A stretch of DNA of 64,000 bases from assembly GCF_034931365.1 (NCBI RefSeq), contig NZ_JAYGII010000002.1:62001-126000 (forward strand), given 5' to 3'. The position numbers were made by a program, and so were the translations under genes. Source of the stretch: Natronospira elongata (lineage in GTDB: Bacteria > Pseudomonadota > Gammaproteobacteria > Natronospirales > Natronospiraceae). A model generated the notes under the pieces. It was given only the letters and a program-made list of their open reading frames with translations. It had not been told where the DNA came from and made no database searches. Shown here one piece after another: positions 37,683 to 46,206 of this stretch; the first letter of the stretch is position 1; each line of letters opens with the position of its first letter.

Positions 37683-38158
37683 GCGAACAAAGCCCCCAGG
37701 ACAAACAGGCCCAGCTCCGTGAGCGGGAGCTGATCAAGCGCCGGAGCAAGGCCCGCCATCTGGCCGTGCAGGCGGTCTATCAGTGGCAGTTGGCGGCCAC
37801 CGACACCGCTGATCTGCTCGCCCAGTTCCATGAGGACGAGGGCATGGACAAGGCCGACGGCGAGTATTTCGACGGGCTGGTGCGGGCCTGCATTGGTGAC
37901 CCGGACCGGCTCAAGGGCGTTTATGCCGATTATCTGGATCGCCCGGAGGTGCAGCTGGACCCGGTGGAGCGGGCCATCCTGATGGTGGCCGCCCACGAAC
38001 TGCAGGAACACCTGGAGGTGCCCTGGCGGGTGGTGTTGGACGAGGCGGTGTCCCTGGCCCGGCGTTTCGGCGCCGAGGACAGTCACCGCTTCATCAATGC
38101 CGTGCTCGACAAGGCCTCCGCCGAACTGCGCAAACTGGAACGCGGCGCCGGCCGCTGA
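37679..38158 (+). CDS. nusB: Transcription antitermination protein NusB
   Basis: A 159-residue all-helical RNA-binding protein. The Arg-rich start KRRSKARHLAVQAVYQWQLA and the C-terminal block MVAAHELQEHLEVPWRVVLDEAVSLARRFGAEDSHRFINAVLDKA are typical. With NusE (S10) it binds BoxA RNA and promotes antitermination in rRNA operons. It overlaps the ribH stop, as in many gammaproteobacteria. The following gene is a DUF2889 gene rather than thiL directly. Confidence 0.96.
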   Translation: MSEQSPQDKQAQLRERELIKRRSKARHLAVQAVYQWQLAATDTADLLAQFHEDEGMDKADGEYFDGLVRACIGDPDRLKGVYADYLDRPEVQLDPVERAILMVAAHELQEHLEVPWRVVLDEAVSLARRFGAEDSHRFINAVLDKASAELRKLERGAGR

Positions 38159-38173
38159 CGGGGCGGGACTGCC

Positions 38174-38758
38174 ATGACTCAGGCCAGTGCACAGGAGCTC
38201 AGCCAACCCGCTGCCCGCCGCAAGATTCACGAGCGGCGGATCATCTGTGAAGGCTTTCAGCGTGAGGACGGTCTCTGGGACATCGAGGGACGGCTGACCG
38301 ACGAAAAGGCCTATCCCTTCGAGAATCAGTACCGGGGCCGCCTGGAACCGGGGGAGTTCATTCACCGCATGGGTCTGCGCATGACCCTGGATGATGACTT
38401 TCGCATCCACCGGGTCGAGGCCATGATGAGCGACCATCCCTTCGCGGTCTGTCCGGAGATTGTAGCCGCCTTCCGCCGTGTCGAGGGGCTGGTGGTCAAG
38501 CCCGGCTGGTCCAGGGCCATGCGCGAGCGGGTCGGGGGCGTGCAGGGCTGCACCCATCTGGTGACCCTGCTGGATAATCTGGCCATTGTCGCCTTTCAGA
38601 CCATTGCGCCCTTGAAGCGCAAGGACCCCACCGTGGAAAGTCGCGGCAAGCCCCGCCATATCGATTCCTGCCACGCCCTGCGCTCCGACGGACCCGTGGT
38701 TCGCGAGCACTACCCCCGCTGGTATCGAAAGCCGACCAGATCCGAAGGCGAGTCATGA
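38174..38758 (+). CDS. DUF2889 family protein
   Basis: A 194-residue protein matching the DUF2889 family: KIHERRIICEGFQREDGLWDIEGRL at the N terminus, DDFRIHRVEAMMSDHPFAVCPE in the middle and GGVQGCTHLVTLLDNLAIVAFQ near residue 125. It has no signal peptide or membrane helix. The function of the family is unknown. It sits between nusB (15 bp) and thiL (4-nt ATGA overlap), a place normally without an extra gene, so it is probably co-expressed with the cofactor genes. Confidence 0.85.
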   Translation: MTQASAQELSQPAARRKIHERRIICEGFQREDGLWDIEGRLTDEKAYPFENQYRGRLEPGEFIHRMGLRMTLDDDFRIHRVEAMMSDHPFAVCPEIVAAFRRVEGLVVKPGWSRAMRERVGGVQGCTHLVTLLDNLAIVAFQTIAPLKRKDPTVESRGKPRHIDSCHALRSDGPVVREHYPRWYRKPTRSEGES

Positions 38759-39726
38759 GTCAGCGGGAATTCGAGCTGATCAGAAGGCTATTCCGCGAGC
38801 GGGTCCAGGCCGCCGACGATCTCCCGGTGGGGATTGGTGATGACGGAGCCGTACTTCGGGTCGAGGCCGGGGAACTGGTCTGGGCGATCGACACCATCAA
38901 TGCCGGGGTTCACTTTCCCACGGATGCCCCCGCTCATGCCGTCGGCCATCGTGTGCTGGCCGTCAATCTCAGTGATCTGGTGGCCATGGGCGCCACGGCG
39001 CGCTGGGCCCTGCTGTCCCTGAGCCTGGATGAAACGCCGGATGAGAAGTGGCTGGAGGGTTTCTGCGCGGGATTCTTTGAGCTGGCCGAGCGAGCCGGGG
39101 TCGTGCTGGGCGGCGGTGACATGACTCGCGGTCCGCTGGCGGCCTCGGTCAGCCTGCTGGGGCGGGCGGGGCAGGCGGTGGTGACGCGGCGGGGCGCCCG
39201 TCTCGGTGACTGGCTGCTGGTCTCCGGCACCCTGGGCGATGCCCGCGCCGGCCTGGATATCGCCCTGGGCGACGATCATGTCATCAATGAGCATGAGCGC
39301 AGCCTGCTGGCCCGCTATCTCTACCCGGAGCCCCGTCTGGGCCTGAGTGAACCCCTGGCCCGATATGCGACGTCGGCCATTGATCTGTCCGATGGTCTCT
39401 GTGCCGATCTCGGCCATCTTTTGCGGGAGAGCGGCGTTGGGGCCGAGCTGGCCCTGGACCAGTTGCCGCTCTCCCCGGCCCTGCGCGCCCATGCGGCCGA
39501 GGAAGCGCCGGAGCTGGCCCTGGCCGGCGGCGATGATTACGAAATCCTCTGCACCGCCGGACCGGATCAGGTCGAGGCCCTGGAGTCCTCGGCTCAGGCG
39601 GCGGGGCTGACCCTGCAGCGGATCGGTCGCATCGTCGAGCAGCGCGGGCTCCAGATCCGCAATGCCGAGGGTGAGCGGGTCAGCCCGCCAACGGGCTTTT
39701 CCCATTTTGGAGAGACGGATGCGTAA
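38755..39726 (+). CDS. thiL: Thiamine-monophosphate kinase
   Basis: A 323-residue ATP-dependent kinase that makes thiamine diphosphate. It has VGIGDDGAVLRVEAGELVWAIDT, AVGHRVLAVNLSDLVAMGATARWALLSLSL, VLGGGDMTRGP, AIDLSDGLCADLGHLLRESGVGAEL and LAGGDDYEILCTA, the aspartate clusters that bind Mg-ATP and TMP. Complete length. The start overlaps the DUF2889 stop, and the end overlaps the pgpA start by 8 nt. Confidence 0.97.
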   Translation: MSQREFELIRRLFRERVQAADDLPVGIGDDGAVLRVEAGELVWAIDTINAGVHFPTDAPAHAVGHRVLAVNLSDLVAMGATARWALLSLSLDETPDEKWLEGFCAGFFELAERAGVVLGGGDMTRGPLAASVSLLGRAGQAVVTRRGARLGDWLLVSGTLGDARAGLDIALGDDHVINEHERSLLARYLYPEPRLGLSEPLARYATSAIDLSDGLCADLGHLLRESGVGAELALDQLPLSPALRAHAAEEAPELALAGGDDYEILCTAGPDQVEALESSAQAAGLTLQRIGRIVEQRGLQIRNAEGERVSPPTGFSHFGETDA

Positions 39727-40234
39727 GCACGCGCCCATGCCCCCGGCACGGCAGGTTTTTACTGACCCGGTGCATTTTCTTGCCTTCGGTTTCGGCCTGG
39801 GCCTGTCTCCCAAGGCGCCGGGAACGGTAGGGACCCTGGCGGCACTGCCTTTTCTGCTGCTCTCGGCCCAATGGCACTTCATGGCGCAATTGGCCCTTGC
39901 CGTAGCCGTGTGTCTGGTGGGGATATGGATCTGCGGTGAAAGCGCCCGGCGCCTGGACAGCCATGACCATCCCGGTATCGTCTGGGACGAGATCGGCGGC
40001 TGGCTGGTGACCATGCTGCTGGTACCCATCAACCCCCTCACCCTGGTGGCGGGCTATCTGTTGTTCCGCTTTTTCGATATCGTCAAGCCTTGGCCCATCC
40101 GCTGGCTGGACCGCCATGTCCATGGCGGGCTGGGTATCATGCTGGATGACATCATCGCGGCAGTCATGGCCGGACTGGTGCTCTGGATAGGCTATAGTTG
40201 GCACGTGGGGGACTTCACTCACGCCATGCTCTGA
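39719..40234 (+). CDS. pgpA: Phosphatidylglycerophosphatase A
   Basis: A 171-residue inner-membrane lipid phosphatase that dephosphorylates phosphatidylglycerophosphate. It shows FGLGLSPKAPGTVGTLAALPF, the DxxxD-type motif IVWDEIGGWLVTMLLVP, FFDIVKPWPIRWLDRHVHGGLGIMLDDIIAAV and several hydrophobic helices. The ATG at 39719 overlaps the thiL stop by 8 nt and is preceded by GGAGAGAC; an earlier in-frame GTG/ATG-like start lacks support. The Ser/Thr kinase gene follows after 9 bp. Confidence 0.95.
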   Translation: MRKHAPMPPARQVFTDPVHFLAFGFGLGLSPKAPGTVGTLAALPFLLLSAQWHFMAQLALAVAVCLVGIWICGESARRLDSHDHPGIVWDEIGGWLVTMLLVPINPLTLVAGYLLFRFFDIVKPWPIRWLDRHVHGGLGIMLDDIIAAVMAGLVLWIGYSWHVGDFTHAML

Positions 40235-40243
40235 GGGGACGAA

Positions 40244-41539
40244 ATGAGTTCAGGGTCGGGCAAGAATCGCATTGTTGCGCTGGAAAAACCGGCACCGAGA
40301 CGTATTGGCAAGTATGTCGTTGCCCGTGAGCTGGGGCGTGGTACCACCAGTACCGTCTATCTCTGCCACGACTCCTATCGGGGGCAGGATGTAGCGGTAA
40401 AGCTCTACGCCTCCGACAGCGAACTCACCCCCGAAGAGGCCGATGTCCGCCGCCGGCTGTTCTTCAACGAAGCCCAGATGGCGGGGATGCTGGATCATCC
40501 CAATATTCTCCCCATTCTCGATGCCGGTGAACTGGACGATGCCCGCTACATCGTCATGGAGTATGTGGACGGGGCCCGGCCCTTGACCGAGCACACTCAT
40601 CCCGACCGCCTCTTGCCCATCGGCAAGGCGGTGGAAGTGGCCTTCAAGTGTGCCCGCGCCCTGGAATACGCCCATCGTCAGGGGGTGATCCACCGGGATG
40701 TGAAGCCCGGCAACATCCTGGTCACGCGCAATGGCGACATCCGACTGGCGGATTTTGGTGTGGCCCGTACCGAACAGGGCAGTCTCAGCAAGGTGCGTGG
40801 CCTGATCGGCTCGCCCAGCTACATGGCCCCCGAGCAGTTGGGCAAGCACATTGCCACCCGGGAAACGGACCTCTACGCCCTGGGCGTGGTTCTCTATGAA
40901 CTGCTGACCGGCAAGCGCCCCTTCTACGGGGATTCCCTGGAAAAGCTCCGCCAGCAGGTGACCTACGCCTCGCCGCTGCCCGTGCATCGTCTCCGTGAAG
41001 AAGTGCCGCCGGCCCTGGAGCGCATCGTCAATCGGGCCCTGGAAAAGCAGCCCGCCCGCCGTTATCGCTCGGGTCTGGAGTTTGCCGCCGACCTGTCCCA
41101 GGCCTTCAAGCAGGCCGCCCGCCTGCGCCAGCAGATGGTCGAGCAGGAGCGTTTCCGGCAGTTGCGCCATCGTGATTTCTTTCGGGATTTCGCCTATCCG
41201 GATATCTGGGAGCTGCTCAACGCCGGCAGTTGGGAGGAGTACAAGGCGGGCGATGTGATCGTCCAGGCCGGGGAGCTGGATCAAAGCTTCTTCATCGTGG
41301 TCAACGGCGTTGCCAGTGTTTACCGCGATGGCCAGGTGATTGGTCGCTTCCAGCAGGGGCAGTGCTTTGGCGAGGCCGGTTATCTGGAGGGTGCTCGACG
41401 GGAGCACAATATCGTCGCCGACGAGGACACCGAAGTCCTCCGCCTTACCGCCACCGCCATCGACCGCTGCTCCACCGACTGTCAGCTCCGCTTCATGCGC
41501 CAATTCCTCCGCATGCTCCTGGCCCGCCTGAGTAGCTGA
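40244..41539 (+). CDS. Serine/threonine protein kinase fused to a cyclic-nucleotide-binding domain
   Basis: A 431-residue soluble protein. Residues 20-285 are a Hanks-type kinase with every key element: glycine loop GRGTTSTV (31-38), Lys53 in VAVKLY, Glu76, HRDVKPGN (150-157), DFG (170-172) and APE (195-197). Residues about 318-420 are a CRP-like cyclic-nucleotide-binding domain (AGDVIVQAGELDQSFFIVVNG, then FGEAGYLEGARREHNIVADED, the phosphate-binding cassette with the Glu and Arg). No membrane segment is visible. A kinase gated by cAMP or cGMP, in the same run as pgpA with a 9-bp gap, is unusual. Targets are unknown. Confidence 0.9.
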   Translation: MSSGSGKNRIVALEKPAPRRIGKYVVARELGRGTTSTVYLCHDSYRGQDVAVKLYASDSELTPEEADVRRRLFFNEAQMAGMLDHPNILPILDAGELDDARYIVMEYVDGARPLTEHTHPDRLLPIGKAVEVAFKCARALEYAHRQGVIHRDVKPGNILVTRNGDIRLADFGVARTEQGSLSKVRGLIGSPSYMAPEQLGKHIATRETDLYALGVVLYELLTGKRPFYGDSLEKLRQQVTYASPLPVHRLREEVPPALERIVNRALEKQPARRYRSGLEFAADLSQAFKQAARLRQQMVEQERFRQLRHRDFFRDFAYPDIWELLNAGSWEEYKAGDVIVQAGELDQSFFIVVNGVASVYRDGQVIGRFQQGQCFGEAGYLEGARREHNIVADEDTEVLRLTATAIDRCSTDCQLRFMRQFLRMLLARLSS

Positions 41540-41569
41540 GCGCCTTAGGTGAAGACATTCAAAAGATTG

Positions 41570-41908
41570 CCTCGCGCAAAGACGCCAAGACGCAAAGAAG
41601 GAATTTTATTTTTCTCGCGCAGAGACGCGGAGGCGCAGAGAGGAGTCTGTGTTGTGGGAGGGGCATTTCTGCCCCGACCATTCCAGGGCAATGGCCATTG
41701 TCTGCCAGGGTCAGCTTTCATTACCTGACTGTGGGAGAGGCTTTAGCCTCGATCCTCGCTAGCCGATAGCACTGCCGAGAGGTTGGAGCGTTTCCAGCAC
41801 CTGCCTTCCTTGTCGACGACCACAATAATCATTCTCTGGGCCTCCGCGTCTCCGCGCGATAAATTATTCTTTTGAATTTCTTTGCGTCTTGGCGTCTTTG
41901 CGTGAGGC
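41570..41908. repeat. Long inverted repeat with internal REP-like hairpins
   Basis: About 339 bp between the convergent kinase and arfB genes. The outer arms (41570 to about 41643, and about 41833-41908) are inverted copies: CCTCGCGCAAAGACGCCAAG on the left against CTTGGCGTCTTTGCGTGAGG on the right, continuing through ACGCAAAGAA and a second block CGCGCAGAGACGCGGAGGC / GCCTCCGCGTCTCCGCGCG. Inside are two REP-like units in the same orientation, 41654-41678 (GTGGGAGGGGC ... GCCCCGAC) and 41731-41754 (GTGGGAGAGGC ... GCCTCGATC), each a small hairpin with the GTGGGAG head. No gene is present in the gap. Confidence 0.85.
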
Positions 41909-41912
41909 CGCC

Positions 41913-42329
41913 TTAATCCATGGAAGGTGGTTTGCGGAGTCGTTTGTTCTTGCCCCGTTGTTTTTTTTCGTCCACCCGGCGGGCCTTGGCCCGTTTGCTG
42001 GGTTTGGTGGGGCGGCGTTTCTTGCGGGTGGCGGCGACGCTGCGAACGAGTTGCTGCAGGCGGGCGAGGGCGGCAGCCTTGTTGTCTTCCTGGCTGCGGG
42101 TCTCGTCCGCCTTGATCACCACCAGGCCACTCTTGGTGATGCGATGATCGCTCAGGGCCAGCAGGCGTTCCTTGTAGACAGCCGGCAGGGAGGACGCGGC
42201 GATGTCGAACCGTAGCTGAATTGCTGTCGCCACCTTGTTCACGTTTTGCCCGCCCGCGCCACGTGAGCGAACCGCCGTCAGCTCGATCTCGTCCTCCGGA
42301 ATGACAACGCTGTTGGATATTTTCAGCAT
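41913..42329 (-). CDS. arfB: Alternative ribosome-rescue factor ArfB (YaeJ/ICT1 family)
   Basis: A 138-residue peptidyl-tRNA hydrolase. The catalytic GGQ is residues 26-28 in RSRGAGGQNVNKV. The C-terminal tail is strongly basic (TRKKRRPTKPSKRAKARR ... KKQRGKNKRLRKPP), which is the part that enters the empty mRNA channel of stalled ribosomes. The length matches YaeJ rather than a full release factor. It is monocistronic and convergent with the kinase gene; its 3' end abuts the inverted repeat element. Confidence 0.96.
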   Translation of the reverse strand: MLKISNSVVIPEDEIELTAVRSRGAGGQNVNKVATAIQLRFDIAASSLPAVYKERLLALSDHRITKSGLVVIKADETRSQEDNKAAALARLQQLVRSVAATRKKRRPTKPSKRAKARRVDEKKQRGKNKRLRKPPSMD

Positions 42330-42359
42330 GCGTGACCCCAGGTTTCCATCGCAGCCAAT

Positions 42360-42381
42360 GCAGGAGTGGATTCAGCCGCGA
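42360..42381 (+). repeat. Solitary degenerate REP-like unit
   Basis: A 22-nt unit of the form GCAGGAGTGGATTC-AGCCGCGA, close to the REP units at 12.2 kb but with an imperfect stem. It lies between arfB and the folE2 terminator. Confidence 0.5.
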
Positions 42382-42412
42382 GCCAAGTGCGTGGCAGGCA
42401 ATTCACAGCCAC

Positions 42413-42446
42413 AAAAAAGCCGGCAGTCTTCGGGAAGGCTGCCGGC
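42413..42446 (-). terminator. Intrinsic terminator of folE2
   Basis: On the minus strand GCCGGCAGCCTT and AAGACTGCCGGC pair (one wobble) with a short loop and are followed directly by TTTTTT. The stem spans 42419-42446 and the T-run is the A-run at 42413-42418. It lies 31 bp after the folE2 stop. Confidence 0.85.
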
Positions 42447-42476
42447 CCGATAATCAGAGGTTCCTTAGAGCTTACC

Positions 42477-43301
42477 TCAGCCTTCCTCCGCCTCCTTGTC
42501 CTTCTCGATCAGGGCGTAGGCGGAGTGATTGTGAATGGACTCGAAGTTTTCCGAGGCCACGGTGTAGGCCGCAATGCGATCATCCTTGTTGAGGGCGACG
42601 GCGATATCGCGAACGATGTCCTCGACGAATTTGGGGTTGTCATAGGCCCGCTCGGTCACCCATTTTTCATCGGGCCGCTTGAGCAGGCCGAACAACTCAC
42701 AGGAAGCCTCCGCTTCCACCAGGTCAATCAGCTCCTCAATCCAGACAAAGTCCCGGGTGCGGGCAGTCACGGTGACGTGGGAGCGTTGGTTGTGGGCGCC
42801 GTAATCGGAGATCTTCTTGGAGCAAGGGCAGAGGCTGGTGACCGGCACCACTACACGGGTGGTCATGCGGTTCTCTCCCTTGATCCGTTCCCCGATGAAG
42901 CTCACCTCGTAATCCATCAGGCTTTCCACGCCGGAGACCGGCGCCTTCTTGTTGACGAAGTAAGGGAAGCTCATTTCAATGTGACCGGAGTCGGCCTCCA
43001 GCAGTTCGGTCATGCCGGAGAGCATGTCCTTGAAGGACCGGACCGTGATTTCCCGTTCCTGGTTTTCCAGGATCTGCACGAAGCGGGACATGTGGGTGCC
43101 CTTGAAGTCATGGGGCAGGTCCACATACATGTTGAAGTTGGCAATGGTGTGCTGCTCGCCCCCCGAGCGGTCGCGCACGCGCACGGGGTGGCGGATATCC
43201 TTGATACCCACCTTGTTGATGGGGATTCGCCGGGTATCGGCGCTGCCCTGTACATCGTCGATCACGGTCACCTTGGCCTGCTGTGCGGTCGGCTTGCTCA
43301 T
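42477..43301 (-). CDS. folE2: GTP cyclohydrolase I, FolE2 type
   Basis: A 274-residue FolE2 (COG1469), the metal-flexible alternative to zinc-dependent FolE, making dihydroneopterin triphosphate for folate synthesis. It shows VGIKDIRHPVRVRDRSG, HMSRFVQIL, YFVNKKAPVSGVESLMDYEVSF and SLCPCSKKISDYGAHNQRSHV, the last containing the catalytic Cys. It lies 45 bp downstream of dxs on the same strand, so it appears to be expressed with the isoprenoid genes and not from its own zinc-regulated promoter; no Zur-like dyad is evident in the 45-bp gap. Confidence 0.95.
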   Translation of the reverse strand: MSKPTAQQAKVTVIDDVQGSADTRRIPINKVGIKDIRHPVRVRDRSGGEQHTIANFNMYVDLPHDFKGTHMSRFVQILENQEREITVRSFKDMLSGMTELLEADSGHIEMSFPYFVNKKAPVSGVESLMDYEVSFIGERIKGENRMTTRVVVPVTSLCPCSKKISDYGAHNQRSHVTVTARTRDFVWIEELIDLVEAEASCELFGLLKRPDEKWVTERAYDNPKFVEDIVRDIAVALNKDDRIAAYTVASENFESIHNHSAYALIEKDKEAEEG

Positions 43302-43346
43302 TGTTCCATCCTTACGCGTTCATGATTCTTTGCTCAGGTTTCGGCT

Positions 43347-45248
43347 TCAGGAAACCAGGCGCTGTTTGTTGCCCTTGCGGTCCAGTCCCGCCCACCATTT
43401 CTCGATCTTTTCCCGGATGCCCTCGGCAGTCAGGCCGGCCTCGGCCAGCACATCGTCCCGGGAGCCATGTCCCAGATAGGCGTCCGGCAAGCCGATGGTA
43501 AGCACCGGGCAACGAATACCGGCTGCCGCCAGGGCTTCCAGTACTGCCGTACCCGCGCCACCCTGGCTGCTGTTGTCTTCCAGCGTCACCAGGGCGCCAT
43601 GGTCTTGTGCGGCTTTTTGGACCGCTTCCAGGTCCAGGGGTTTCACGAAGCGCATGTTCCAGACGCCCATGTCCAGGGATTCCACGGCCTCATGGCTGCG
43701 GTCCAGCAGGGCGCCGAAATTGAGCAGTGCCGGGCCCTTGCCGGTGCGGCGCTGTTCCGCCCGCCCCCAGGGCAGGGCCTCCATGGTCTCACTGACGGCC
43801 ACACCGGGCCCCTTGCCGCGGGGATAGCGCACCGCCGTGGGGCCATTGTGCTGCCAGGCCGTGTAGAGCAGTTGCCGGCATTCATTTTCATCCGCCGGCA
43901 CCAGCACGCTCATGTTGGGCAGACAGCGCAGGAAGCTGATATCGAAACTGCCGGCGTGGGTGGCGCCGTCGCCGCCCACGGGGCCCGCCCGGTCAATGGC
44001 GAACAGCACCGGCAGGTTCTGGACTGCCACATCATGAATGGCCTGGTCATAGGCCCGCTGCAGGAAGGTGGAGTAGATCGCCACCACCGGCTTCATGCCC
44101 TCGCAGGCCAGGCCGGCGGCCAGGGTCACCGAGTGCTGTTCGGCGATGCCCACATCGTAGTAACGGTCCCGGAAGCGCTTGTGGTATTCCACCAGACCGG
44201 AGCCCTCCCGCATGGCCGGTGTGATGGCCGCAAAACGCTCATCCTCGGTCGCCATGTCGCAGGCCCATTGCCCAAAGACCTGGGAATAGCTGGGCCCGCC
44301 GCCACCCTTGGGTGCCATTTCCCCGGTCTCCGGATCAAACTTGCCGGGACCATGCCAGGTGATCGGGTCCAGCTCGGCCGGGCCATAGCCCTTGCCCTTG
44401 CGGGTGACCACATGCAGGAACTGGGGGCCGGGCCGCTGCTGGAGATTCTCCAGCGTTTCCACCAGGGTCTCCACATCGTGGCCATCCACCGGGCCGATGT
44501 AATTCAGGCCCAGCTCTTCGAACAGGCTGGCCGGCGCCACCAGACCCTTGAAGTGCTCCTCGGATTTACGAACCAGTTCCCGCAGGGGGGGCAAGGCTTC
44601 GAGCGCCTTCTTGCTGCCTTCCCGGAAACCGCCATAGAGGCGGCTGGAGAGGACGCGGGAGAAGTAATTGGACAGCGCGCCCACGTTTTCTGAAATGGAC
44701 ATGTCGTTGTCATTGAGAATGATCAACATGTCCGCCTTGGTGGAGCCGGCGTGATTGAGGGCTTCGAAGGCCATGCCGGCGGTCATGGCGCCGTCGCCGA
44801 TGACTGCAGCAACCTTGCGGCTGCCGCCCTGGGCGCGGTTGGCCAGGGACATGCCCAGGGCCGCGCTCACCGAGGTGCTGGAATGGCCCACACCGAAGGT
44901 GTCGTACTCACTCTCCTCGCGCTTGGGGAAGGGGGCCAGGCCGCCGACTTTGCGAATGGTGGCCAGTTGTTCCCGCCGCCCGGTGAGAATCTTGTGGGGG
45001 TAGGCCTGGTGGCCTACGTCCCAGACGATCCGGTCCTCGGGCGTCTGATAGGCATAGTGCAGGGCGAGGGTGAGCTCCACTACCCCGAGGCCGGCAGCAA
45101 AATGGCCACCATTGCCGCTCAAGGTCTGGACCATGTACTGACGCAGTTCCTCGGCGACCCGAGGCAGTTCGCTGCGGGGCAGGGCACGGAGATCGGCCGG
45201 TGTCTGGATCCGGTCGAGCAGGGGGTATTGGTGGTCGCTGTCGGTCAT
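43347..45248 (-). CDS. dxs: 1-deoxy-D-xylulose-5-phosphate synthase
   Basis: A 633-residue thiamine-diphosphate enzyme catalysing the first step of the MEP isoprenoid pathway and feeding thiamine and pyridoxal synthesis. Motifs are NGGHFAAGLGVVELTLALHY, WDVGHQAYPHKILTGR, the ThDP/Mg site GDGAMTAGMAFEALNHAG with NDNDMSIS, DVGIAEQHSVTLAAG and FAIDRAGPVGGDGATHAG. Complete. The ispA gene is 67 bp upstream and folE2 45 bp downstream on the same strand. Confidence 0.97.
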   Translation of the reverse strand: MTDSDHQYPLLDRIQTPADLRALPRSELPRVAEELRQYMVQTLSGNGGHFAAGLGVVELTLALHYAYQTPEDRIVWDVGHQAYPHKILTGRREQLATIRKVGGLAPFPKREESEYDTFGVGHSSTSVSAALGMSLANRAQGGSRKVAAVIGDGAMTAGMAFEALNHAGSTKADMLIILNDNDMSISENVGALSNYFSRVLSSRLYGGFREGSKKALEALPPLRELVRKSEEHFKGLVAPASLFEELGLNYIGPVDGHDVETLVETLENLQQRPGPQFLHVVTRKGKGYGPAELDPITWHGPGKFDPETGEMAPKGGGGPSYSQVFGQWACDMATEDERFAAITPAMREGSGLVEYHKRFRDRYYDVGIAEQHSVTLAAGLACEGMKPVVAIYSTFLQRAYDQAIHDVAVQNLPVLFAIDRAGPVGGDGATHAGSFDISFLRCLPNMSVLVPADENECRQLLYTAWQHNGPTAVRYPRGKGPGVAVSETMEALPWGRAEQRRTGKGPALLNFGALLDRSHEAVESLDMGVWNMRFVKPLDLEAVQKAAQDHGALVTLEDNSSQGGAGTAVLEALAAAGIRCPVLTIGLPDAYLGHGSRDDVLAEAGLTAEGIREKIEKWWAGLDRKGNKQRLVS

Positions 45249-45315
45249 CGTCGCCTGCGTTGTCGGGTCAGGAGGTCAATTATCCGCTGAGCGGGGGGCG
45301 TCTATCAAACGGTGC

Positions 45316-46206
45316 CTAATGGCGCCGGTCGCGCATCTGTCGAATCAGTTCCTGTAGGCCGACTGCTCGGGGGCCGGCGTCGGCGAGCTGCTCCATGGCC
45401 TCCTGGTAAAGGCAACGGAAGCGGGTCTCGGCAGCTTCCACGCCCTGCAGGGAGGCAAAGGTCGGTTTGTCCCGGGCCGCATCCGCGCCCTGGGCCTTGC
45501 CCAGGGTATCGGTATCGCTGATCACATCCAGGACGTCATCCTGGATCTGGAAGGCCAGGCCGATGGTCTGGCCCAGCGTGTCCAATTGCTGTTCCAGCGC
45601 CCCCTTGCGTTGGTCCGCGGCCAGGGCCCCCAGCATCAGCGATGCCTCGATCAGTGCCCCGGTCTTCAGTCGGTGCAGGTGCTCCAGGTGAGCGAGGTCG
45701 CCACTGTGTCCGGTCAGGGCCAGGTCCATGGCCTGGCCGCCGGCCATGCCTGCCGGGCCCGCGGCTCGAGCCAGTCGGCCAATCATCTCCACCACCCGGG
45801 AGGCTTCCGGGTGCTCGATTCCGGCGAGGATCTCGAAGGCCCGAGCCTGCAGGGCATCCCCGGCCAGGATGGCCGTGGCCTCGTCGAAGGCCACATGGCA
45901 GGTGGGCTGGCCGCGGCGGAGGTCGTCATCATCCATGGCCGGCAAATCGTCATGGATGAGGGAATAGGCGTGGACCATTTCCACGGCGGCGGCGACGGCA
46001 TCCAGCCGCTCCATGGGGGCATTGGCCATATGGCCGGCATGGTAGACCAGCAAGGGACGCAAGCGCTTGCCGCCGCCGGTTACGGCGTAGCGCATGGCCT
46101 CCAGCAAGCGGGGATCACCCTCTCGGGGCAGAGAGGCTGACAGCACCGACTCGATTCGCTCCCGCAGCGTGGCGCTTGCCTGCGCGCTGTCAGCCCTTGT
46201 CGCCAT
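45316..46206 (-). CDS. ispA: Farnesyl diphosphate synthase
   Basis: A short-chain trans-prenyltransferase of about 296 residues. The first Asp-rich motif is DDLPAMDDDDLRRG, the second is QIQDDVLDV, and GGKRLRP binds the homoallylic substrate. It condenses IPP with DMAPP and GPP to give FPP. Starts at 46215, 46209 and 46206 are all possible. The last is preferred because GAGG and GGGA lie upstream at workable distances; all three overlap the end of xseB. The xseB-ispA-dxs order is typical of gammaproteobacteria. Confidence 0.95.
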   Translation of the reverse strand: MATRADSAQASATLRERIESVLSASLPREGDPRLLEAMRYAVTGGGKRLRPLLVYHAGHMANAPMERLDAVAAAVEMVHAYSLIHDDLPAMDDDDLRRGQPTCHVAFDEATAILAGDALQARAFEILAGIEHPEASRVVEMIGRLARAAGPAGMAGGQAMDLALTGHSGDLAHLEHLHRLKTGALIEASLMLGALAADQRKGALEQQLDTLGQTIGLAFQIQDDVLDVISDTDTLGKAQGADAARDKPTFASLQGVEAAETRFRCLYQEAMEQLADAGPRAVGLQELIRQMRDRRH

